The translations under genes were made by a program, and so were the position numbers. Under the pieces are notes generated by a model that did not search any database, had not been told where the DNA came from, and was given only the letters and a program-made list of their open reading frames with translations. This document shows, piece after piece, positions 1 through 4,882 of a stretch of 12,363 bases of DNA. This DNA comes from Candidatus Hodarchaeota archaeon (lineage in GTDB: Archaea; Asgardarchaeota; Heimdallarchaeia; Hodarchaeales; Hodarchaeaceae): NCBI GenBank assembly GCA_016840305.1, contig JAEOSP010000576.1, positions 1-12,363 of the forward strand, written 5' to 3'. Each line of letters begins with the position of its first letter. Positions within the stretch are counted from its first letter, which is position 1.

Positions 1-1056
1 ACATTATCTACTATTACAAGTTATTTTGATGAAGATACGAAGGATATTGAGATATCTTTCCCGAATCCTTCTAATGAAAATGCATCAAGAGAATTTATTG
101 AATCTTTTTTTGAAAGGGAATTCCCTGGAGAGATTAAGAGTTGGAGTACATATTGGTGGATGTACCCAATTCAGTTGTCTACTGAAAATATTGAATATAG
201 CAAGGGAATGAGCTTACTCGGGATACATGCAAATAGTCCACTCTGGCAAGCATATGATTTAGTTGGGGAATGGCCTGAAGATAATATTACTCAGAATCAA
301 GTTTTAATTACTAATCTTTTCAGAGAAAGAAATCCTGATCTAAATCTTGATATTGGTATTGATATCATTCTAGGAACACCTCTTTATAATGAATCATTCC
401 AGATAATAGGGATAATTGATGATATCAATAATAATGGTCGTATGCTTTATACTTCACTTGATACCTTAAATCGTTTTATGAAAGTAGAGCCCAATGATAC
501 GCTTTGTGACACCATTGCAATCGAATTAAATGATAGGAATAAAGAGAAAGAGGTCGTAGATGCTCTTTCTGCAAATGAATTTATTATTGCTAAAGCGTGG
601 AATATAATAGGAATGACATTCTGGAAAGAACAAAATATTAGTCAAATTACATTCTTAAGTTTCTTCTTCGCTATAATGGGATTATTTACTATCTTAATTG
701 CTATAATTGGAGGTGTTAATGCCTATCTAATGACCGTTTTAGAGCGAGAAAAAGAATTTGGAATTTTAAAACTCATTGGAGCAAAACCTCGCTGGATAAG
801 TTTTTCCCTTCTCTGGGAAGCTTTATTTACAGGGATGATCGCAAGTGTTATGGGTATCCTTTTTGGAAGATTTGTGGTTGAAGAAGCGCTCTTATCAGTC
901 ATCAAACAACTTTTCATTCCAATACCAGTAAATTTCACGTTGAACCACATAATATTAGGCATTACAATAAGTCTTATAACCGCTTTCCTCAGTGTACTGT
1001 ATCCTAGTCTAAAAGCATCAAAAACAACTGTTGTTTCTGGTCTAAGGTATGAATAA
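1..1056 (+). CDS. FtsX-family ABC transporter permease, C-terminal part (5' end outside window)
   Basis: The frame is open from base 1 to the TAA at 1054-1056, giving 351 visible residues, so the true start lies upstream; the first in-frame ATG (160) falls inside the domain. The first ~210 residues are hydrophilic and resemble the extracytoplasmic MacB-type domain that precedes the FtsX core. The core follows with three hydrophobic segments at about 645-735, 795-890 and 940-1010. The loop after the first reads EREKEFGILKLIGAK, the characteristic cytoplasmic coupling stretch of FtsX permeases. The protein ends shortly after the last segment with the usual short tail (SGLRYE). Such permeases pair with a MacB/LolD-type ATPase in mechanotransmission or export; the partner is presumably upstream. 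It is not part of the exporter at 4093-7366, from which three unrelated genes separate it. Substrate unknown. Family assignment is secure. Confidence 0.88.
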   Translation, partial: TLSTITSYFDEDTKDIEISFPNPSNENASREFIESFFEREFPGEIKSWSTYWWMYPIQLSTENIEYSKGMSLLGIHANSPLWQAYDLVGEWPEDNITQNQVLITNLFRERNPDLNLDIGIDIILGTPLYNESFQIIGIIDDINNNGRMLYTSLDTLNRFMKVEPNDTLCDTIAIELNDRNKEKEVVDALSANEFIIAKAWNIIGMTFWKEQNISQITFLSFFFAIMGLFTILIAIIGGVNAYLMTVLEREKEFGILKLIGAKPRWISFSLLWEALFTGMIASVMGILFGRFVVEEALLSVIKQLFIPIPVNFTLNHIILGITISLITAFLSVLYPSLKASKTTVVSGLRYE

Positions 1057-1070
1057 AACAAAACTAAATG

Positions 1071-1118
1071 CTAAGGTTGTTATTCTTATACAATAACTGG
1101 TTTAGGTTAGTTATTTTT
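1071..1118. terminator. Candidate bidirectional terminator between convergent genes
   Basis: The 61-nt gap between the convergent permease and isomerase genes holds an imperfect hairpin. The inner stem is perfect, GTTATT (1079-1084) with AATAAC (1092-1097) over a 7-nt loop. A further CTAA/TTAG pairing (1071-1074, 1102-1105) lies outside two mismatches. A T5 run at 1114-1118 follows on the plus strand. Archaeal termination relies mainly on oligo-T, so the hairpin may be incidental. Confidence 0.35.
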
Positions 1119-1867
1119 CAGAATTTAGTCATGGCTTCCTTTAATTTCTTGCGTGTAATCGGTGAATACCATAATTCAACAAATTCTTCTGTTGTTTTCT
1201 GATAGTTTTTTTCAAACCTCTCTAAAATCTGTTCATTGCGAATTTCCTTAATTTTTGTGTAGGCACCTAAAGGATGATTAGAGATCTGGTTAATTTTTGC
1301 AATTGCATGATCATTAAGATTGTTTTCTGGTACTATCTCATCTATAAGACCCATTGTTAAAAGTTCTTTTGGTTTAAAGAATTCTCCAGTCTCACAAACA
1401 TTTCTTGTTGTGTTAATACCAATCAGATCCTTGAGGATACATTCTGCGATGTATGGAACAGGAACTCCAAGTTTGATCTCGTTCAATCCCATCTTGAGAT
1501 TCCCCTCCTTAGCGTACCTATAGTCACATGCTAAAGCTAAGATACACCCTCCTGCAATTGCATGTCCAGGAATTGTGGTAATAACAGGTTTGGGGAATGA
1601 AAGTATTTTAACGCATAATTGACTAAAGTTCTGGAAAAAATCTGTAAATTCTTCAATCGAGAGAGGAAATAATTCTGGAATATCCAATCCTATTGAATAA
1701 AACTTTGAGTTGCTGCTAGTTAAAATTACACCATGAATATCTTGCATTTTCCCGAATTTATCTAATTCATCATGAATCACTTGAATTATATTCCTATTAA
1801 GTGCATTAGTCACTCCCCTGTTCAACGAACAAATAGCAATTTTATCTCGAATATCTGTTTGTATCAT
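1118..1867 (-). CDS. Crotonase-fold protein, delta3,delta2-enoyl-CoA isomerase-like
   Basis: A 249-residue protein with the full enoyl-CoA hydratase/isomerase fold. The first oxyanion-hole segment is FYSIGLD (56-62) and the second is GHAIAGGC (101-108), followed by CDYR. Only one of the two hydratase glutamates is visible: E130 in GLNE is kept, while the position of the second (about 156, in TRNVCETG) is Asn. One glutamate, the AGGC..AL.CDYR and GLNE..LG wording and the C-terminal FVELWYSPITRKKL segment match, from memory, the mitochondrial ECI1-type isomerases better than hydratases. These enzymes move a 3-enoyl-CoA double bond to the 2-position during unsaturated fatty acid oxidation. No other beta-oxidation gene is in the window, so the pathway is inferred from family only. 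The ATG at 1867 has no SD; a weak TATA-like element lies about 29 nt upstream. Family certain, isomerase activity probable. Confidence 0.82.
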   Translation of the reverse strand: MIQTDIRDKIAICSLNRGVTNALNRNIIQVIHDELDKFGKMQDIHGVILTSSNSKFYSIGLDIPELFPLSIEEFTDFFQNFSQLCVKILSFPKPVITTIPGHAIAGGCILALACDYRYAKEGNLKMGLNEIKLGVPVPYIAECILKDLIGINTTRNVCETGEFFKPKELLTMGLIDEIVPENNLNDHAIAKINQISNHPLGAYTKIKEIRNEQILERFEKNYQKTTEEFVELWYSPITRKKLKEAMTKF

Positions 1868-1891
1868 AGTAAACGTCCCAGTAGTAAGATT

Positions 1892-1898
1892 CTTTATG
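1892..1898 (-). promoter_or_regulatory. Weak candidate TATA box for the isomerase gene
   Basis: On the minus strand CATAAAG is centred about 29 nt before the ATG at 1867. That spacing would give an almost leaderless transcript, consistent with the absence of an SD there. The match to an archaeal TATA box is poor. Confidence 0.25.
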
Positions 1899-1998
1899 TT
1901 TTAGCAAATCTCAACTTAAAAATCAGTAGGATCTAGGAACCAATAGAGAATTCTTAGCTTAAAAAGTTATAGATACCCCGTTAAATCCTTGTTAATGA

Positions 1999-2008
1999 TT
2001 TTAAAATT
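1999..2008 (+). promoter_or_regulatory. Candidate TATA box for the iron-sulfur protein gene
   Basis: TTTTAAAATT is the most TATA-like element in the 267-nt region between the divergent isomerase and ferredoxin genes. It would start transcription near 2030 and give a leader of about 100 nt to the ATG at 2135. The rest of that region is AT-rich and shows no gene or strong repeat. The element is nearly self-complementary, so strand is uncertain. Confidence 0.25.
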
Positions 2009-2124
2009 CGTTTTGATAGCACATCATTTCAACTAACAACTTGATTAGAATTTCGAATAAATCGATATTTCTCCGAAAGTATTTTGAATGATTACACAAC
2101 TGATTCCAGTATTATCCGTCGACT

Positions 2125-2130
2125 GGTGAG
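2125..2130 (+). promoter_or_regulatory. SD motif that decides the start of the iron-sulfur protein gene
   Basis: GGTGAG lies 4 nt before the ATG at 2135 and matches the archaeal 16S rRNA 3' end. The longer alternative, a TTG at 2084, has no SD, which favours 2135. Confidence 0.5.
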
Positions 2131-2134
2131 TAAA

Positions 2135-2995
2135 ATGTGTAAATACTGCTATCAACATACACGGAAAATGTGGTACTTAGAAAAAGAATCCTTTGATATT
2201 AGATCAGGTAGATTTATGAAAATATTACCAGGAAGATTCAGAGAATTATGGTATAATTTTTACGCTCCTAAATTGCAATCGTTCGTTGATGGAACTACAG
2301 GTGACATTGGAGCGAATCCTGATCGTGAACCTTACAAGGGGTTACAAAAAATGTTTTACAATTATTTTGCAAAGAATTTTCTAGGAGGTCAAGTTGTTAG
2401 CTCCCTTGATGAGATGATGCAAGTTCTTAATCAAGCTGAAGACATTTATGTGTCATACTGCTCTTGTAAAAAAACTGCTGGTGGAGGAGAAGATTATCGA
2501 TGCCTTTTTCTTAATCATAATGCCCGTTTTACTAGGAAAAGACAAATTAAAGGAAAAGGACCAGAGAAAGGACGTTTTATTGACCTTGATGAAGCAAAAG
2601 AATTTGTTATGGATAAACGAAAATCAGGTCATTACGGAACAGTATTATGGGGATTAAGACCAAAAGTCGATTGTATATGTAATTGTGATCAATATTGTGC
2701 TGGTTTATATACTCCTGAGATACGCTGGGGATTGTTACCTTCTTTCACTAATTCTGTCATCGCTAATCCTGATGATTGTGATTCTGACTGTACAGTATGT
2801 ATGGATCTTTGTTATCCAAAGGCAATTTCAAAAAATGAAGAAGGAGTAGTATCTTCAATAGACATTTCACTTTGTATAGGGTGTAATCTTTGTGTAGAGA
2901 ATTGTCCAAATGGAGTTTTTGATTCTCAACCTCGTAAGGTATATTATGATGCTTCTATTGGTAAAAAACGTGTACTGGAAGAGGCAGTTCATTGA
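2135..2995 (+). CDS. Cysteine-rich iron-sulfur protein with C-terminal dicluster ferredoxin domain
   Basis: A 286-residue soluble protein, probably an electron carrier or redox subunit in the cytoplasm. Residue numbers count from the ATG at 2135. The C-terminus has two ferredoxin cluster motifs: C215-C219-C222-C226, followed by YP, and C247-C250-C253-C257, followed by P. The second is canonical (C-x2-C-x2-C-x3-CP). The first has one extra residue between its first two cysteines. A middle domain carries C109, C111 and C123 and then CICNC..YC (C180, C182, C184, C188). This resembles the SC.C...C / ICNCC.CC pattern of uncharacterised ferredoxin-like proteins of anaerobes and may hold another metal site. 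A CKYC pair sits at the N-terminus. An in-frame TTG at 2084 would add 17 residues. The stop overlaps the convergent regulator gene by 7 bp. No partner enzyme is adjacent, so the redox partner is unknown. Confidence 0.85.
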   Translation: MCKYCYQHTRKMWYLEKESFDIRSGRFMKILPGRFRELWYNFYAPKLQSFVDGTTGDIGANPDREPYKGLQKMFYNYFAKNFLGGQVVSSLDEMMQVLNQAEDIYVSYCSCKKTAGGGEDYRCLFLNHNARFTRKRQIKGKGPEKGRFIDLDEAKEFVMDKRKSGHYGTVLWGLRPKVDCICNCDQYCAGLYTPEIRWGLLPSFTNSVIANPDDCDSDCTVCMDLCYPKAISKNEEGVVSSIDISLCIGCNLCVENCPNGVFDSQPRKVYYDASIGKKRVLEEAVH

Positions 2996-3912
2996 AAATT
3001 TCTATTAGGTAATTTTTCTTTTCTCCCAACAGCTAGGAGGATACCTTGAAAATCTGCGATATTTACCTCGTTGATTCGCGCTTTTAGCATTGAATGTTTA
3101 ATTTTTTCTTTGGTAGTGAATCCTATCATTGGATTCGTGCTAAACTGGTCGATTATCCCGTCAAGTAAGAAATTATCCTGTTTAACCATTTCTCTAAATG
3201 ATAATGTGATGATTAGTCCTCCAGGTTTTGTAACACGTACAACTTCTTGCCAGAACTCATCATCGTTCATCCCAAAAAAGTCTTCAGTAGGATAATAAGT
3301 AGGTAAAAATGTTACATTGAATTCATCATTTGGTTCTCTAATTTTTTTATTTATAACAGTGGTCTGATTAATTTTCTCTGAGTAAGGAACAATATATCTA
3401 TTGAAATCAGTATTAGAGGAGAGACAATGAATGTTTTTCACATATTGCTCAATGAAAGGGTAAAGATGTAAATCTAGGGAGAGATCTTTACTTATTATCA
3501 GTCCCCTGTCTTCTTGTGATTCCAAACCAATGAACTCAAGGATTTTAATTGAAAAATCAGCAATAATTTTCCCAATATTAACACCTGACATAACATTAAT
3601 ATGTCCAATATGGTTCAATGCTTCAGAAGACTTCTTTGTACCTCTTACAAGAGAAATTTTTCCTTTCTCGTCTCTTATAAATTCAATTAGCCCTTGCTTT
3701 TCTAATTTCTCCAAGCTATGGTAAAATGAGGAAGCAGATATTCGATTATGGGGTGAAAATAATGTATTCAGGCTTTGTAAAATTGTATATCTAATAACAC
3801 CAGCTGGAAAGGAATTTACAATTATTAATGTAAATACTTGAGTAATGGTCATATCCAAATAATCCTCTAGAAAGAACATATTTGTTTTCCTTTTAGTCGA
3901 ATTGGGATCCAT
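2989..3912 (-). CDS. PadR-like winged-helix regulator fused to a methyltransferase-like domain
   Basis: A 307-residue protein. Residues ~20-100 form a winged helix of PadR type: a hydrophobic first helix (ITQVFTLIIVNSFP), then the recognition region ISASSFYHSLEKLEKQGLIEF and a charged wing. Residues ~130-300 resemble the later half of a class I SAM methyltransferase, with EFWQEVVRVTKPGGLIIT at 219-236. The expected glycine-rich SAM loop is not visible: the corresponding stretch reads RGLIISKDLSLD. The second domain may therefore sense a ligand rather than methylate; that is inference. The ATG at 3912 was chosen because GGAGTG lies 7 nt upstream and a TATAAAT a further ~26 nt up. Longer in-frame starts reach 4008, but that one lies inside an inverted repeat and upstream of this TATA. 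The gene diverges from the ABC exporter at 4093-7366, which it probably controls. Confidence 0.75.
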   Translation of the reverse strand: MDPNSTKRKTNMFFLEDYLDMTITQVFTLIIVNSFPAGVIRYTILQSLNTLFSPHNRISASSFYHSLEKLEKQGLIEFIRDEKGKISLVRGTKKSSEALNHIGHINVMSGVNIGKIIADFSIKILEFIGLESQEDRGLIISKDLSLDLHLYPFIEQYVKNIHCLSSNTDFNRYIVPYSEKINQTTVINKKIREPNDEFNVTFLPTYYPTEDFFGMNDDEFWQEVVRVTKPGGLIITLSFREMVKQDNFLLDGIIDQFSTNPMIGFTTKEKIKHSMLKARINEVNIADFQGILLAVGRKEKLPNRNFQ

Positions 3913-3919
3913 TTTCCAA

Positions 3920-3925
3920 CACTCC
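3920..3925 (-). promoter_or_regulatory. SD motif deciding the regulator start
   Basis: GGAGTG on the minus strand, 7 nt before the ATG at 3912. The upstream in-frame starts (3927 and 4008) have no comparable motif. Confidence 0.45.
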
Positions 3926-3950
3926 ATCTTATATTTTGGTCTTTTTTTGA

Positions 3951-3957
3951 ATTTATA
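3951..3957 (-). promoter_or_regulatory. Candidate TATA box for the regulator gene
   Basis: Minus-strand TATAAAT, a good archaeal TATA match. Initiation 25-27 nt downstream would fall near 3928, giving a leader of about 15 nt that includes the GGAGTG before the ATG at 3912. Confidence 0.45.
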
Positions 3958-3983
3958 CCTAATTTGCACACTTAATACTTGAA

Positions 3984-3990
3984 TATAAAT
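3984..3990 (+). promoter_or_regulatory. Candidate TATA box for the ABC exporter operon
   Basis: Plus-strand TATAAAT, which would place the transcription start near 4010-4016, inside the inverted repeat at 3993-4023, with a leader of about 80 nt to the ATG at 4093. A second candidate, TTTAAAAAT at 4025-4033, would start near 4055 and abuts the other side of the repeat. The sequence does not settle which is used. Confidence 0.4.
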
Positions 3991-3992
3991 TC

Positions 3993-4023
3993 TTTGATAT
4001 TTTTCCACTTCTGAAATATCAAA
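3993..4023. repeat. Perfect 10+10 bp inverted repeat, candidate operator
   Basis: TTTGATATTT (3993-4002) is the exact reverse complement of AAATATCAAA (4014-4023), separated by an 11-nt spacer. The half-site centres are 21 bp apart, two helical turns, as expected for a symmetric dimer binding one face of DNA. It lies between the divergent regulator and exporter genes and next to the plus-strand TATA candidates, so it would suit repression of the exporter. Binding by the neighbouring wHTH protein is inferred from position and symmetry. Confidence 0.55.
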
Positions 4024-4060
4024 CTTTAAAAATGTAATCCTACAAAATTGAAATGAACGG

Positions 4061-4074
4061 TTCCACTTTTGGAA
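4061..4074. repeat. Small palindrome in the exporter leader, possible second operator
   Basis: TTCCA and TGGAA flank CTTT, forming a 5+5 bp inverted repeat. The segment 4061-4076 also repeats, with one substitution and one indel, the spacer and start of the right arm of the larger inverted repeat (4003-4017). It lies just upstream of the SD at 4078-4083. Confidence 0.35.
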
Positions 4075-4077
4075 ATC

Positions 4078-4083
4078 AAGGTG
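4078..4083 (+). promoter_or_regulatory. SD motif deciding the ATPase start
   Basis: AAGGTG lies 9 nt before the ATG at 4093. In-frame TTG (4069) and GTG (4081) codons upstream are less suitable, since the GTG overlaps the SD itself. Confidence 0.5.
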
Positions 4084-4092
4084 TATGAAATT

Positions 4093-4869
4093 ATGAGCTT
4101 AATTGAAGAATCTAAACATATAAATCAAAATTTAACTAATTCTATTGATCACAAAACTCCTGAAACAATCATAAAATTATCTGGAATATCGAAAATCTAT
4201 AAATCAGGAGTGGATACAGTTTCAGCGCTTAAAAATATCGATTTAGAGATAAAAAAAGGTGAATTACTAGTTATTTTAGGGCCCTCTGGTTCGGGAAAGA
4301 CCACGCTATTAAATATCATTGGAGGACTCGATTTGCCAACGAAAGGGAGTCTAAAGGTTGATAATATTCAATTAAAAAGCAGGAAACAATTAGAAAAAAT
4401 CAGGAAGGAAAAGATTGGTTTTATTTTTCAATTTTTTAATTTACTACCTAATTTAACAGCTCAAGAGAATGTAGAATATGTTCTAGAGCTATTAAAACAG
4501 AAAAATCGAAAGAAACAATCTATTCATTATCTTGATCAGGTGGGGTTGAAAAGTCGAGCCAATCATTTCCCCTCTCAATTAAGTGGTGGTGAACAACAAC
4601 GAGTCGCTATTGCAAGGGCATTAGCCAAAACTCCCTTAGTAATATTAGCAGATGAACCTACTGGGGAACTGGATTATGAAACAGGTATAATAATCCTTGA
4701 AATTCTGACAAAATGCGTTCGAGAATTACAGACAACTATCATTATTGTTACACATAACCAAGAGATAGCTAAAATAGCTGATCGAGTAATTAAACTGGGT
4801 AATGGGCAAATAAATAGTATTTCTGATACTAAACTTATTAAATCTTCACCTAAAGATCTTGAATGGTGA
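4093..4869 (+). CDS. ABC transporter ATP-binding protein, MacB/LolD type
   Basis: A 258-residue cytoplasmic nucleotide-binding subunit with all motifs intact (numbered from the ATG at 4093): Walker A GPSGSGKT (63-70), Q-loop [16 protein letters not shown], signature [15 protein letters not shown] from 163, Walker B plus D-loop [11 protein letters not shown] ending at 194, and the switch histidine in THN (221). The Q-loop wording and the DEPTGELD form are typical of ATPases that serve FtsX-family permeases such as MacB and LolCDE. About 25 N-terminal residues ([13 protein letters not shown] onward) precede the usual domain start. The next gene is its permease: this stop (4867-4869) sits 13 nt before the permease TTG, with the permease SD between them. 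It hydrolyses ATP to drive export or extraction of an unidentified substrate. Probably regulated by the divergent wHTH protein through the repeat at 3993-4023. Confidence 0.92.
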   Translation: MSLIEESKHINQNLTNSIDHKTPETIIKLSGISKIYKSGVDTVSALKNIDLEIKKGELLVILGPSGSGKTTLLNIIGGLDLPTKGSLKVDNIQLKSRKQLEKIRKEKIGFIFQFFNLLPNLTAQENVEYVLELLKQKNRKKQSIHYLDQVGLKSRANHFPSQLSGGEQQRVAIARALAKTPLVILADEPTGELDYETGIIILEILTKCVRELQTTIIIVTHNQEIAKIADRVIKLGNGQINSISDTKLIKSSPKDLEW

Positions 4870-4870
4870 T

Positions 4871-4875
4871 GGAGG
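4871..4875 (+). promoter_or_regulatory. Strong SD deciding a TTG start for the permease
   Basis: GGAGG starts 1 nt after the upstream stop and lies 7 nt before a TTG at 4883. An in-frame TTG at 4859 lies inside the ATPase gene without any SD, so 4883 is preferred. Confidence 0.65.
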
Positions 4876-4882
4876 ACTTATT

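Noticed and set aside
26..211. Short plus-strand ORF at the window start
   Set aside because: It overlaps the open frame of the truncated FtsX permease, which has clear domain features; the short frame resembles no family.
1320..1523. Plus-strand ORF inside the isomerase gene
   Set aside because: Antisense shadow of a well-supported crotonase gene; no SD or recognisable motif.
1947..1954. AGAATTCT palindrome in the isomerase-ferredoxin intergenic region
   Set aside because: Only 8 bp, does not extend, and such palindromes are expected by chance in AT-rich DNA.
1868..2134. Search for a small gene or non-coding RNA in the longest intergenic region
   Set aside because: No open frame with an SD and no stable GC-rich fold or riboswitch-like core was seen; only weak TATA-like elements.
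3913..4008. 32-residue N-terminal extension of the regulator
   Set aside because: Its start at 4008 lies within the spacer of the inverted repeat and upstream of the likely TATA box; the extension is Lys/Tyr-rich without homology, and the ATG at 3912 has a GGAGTG SD.
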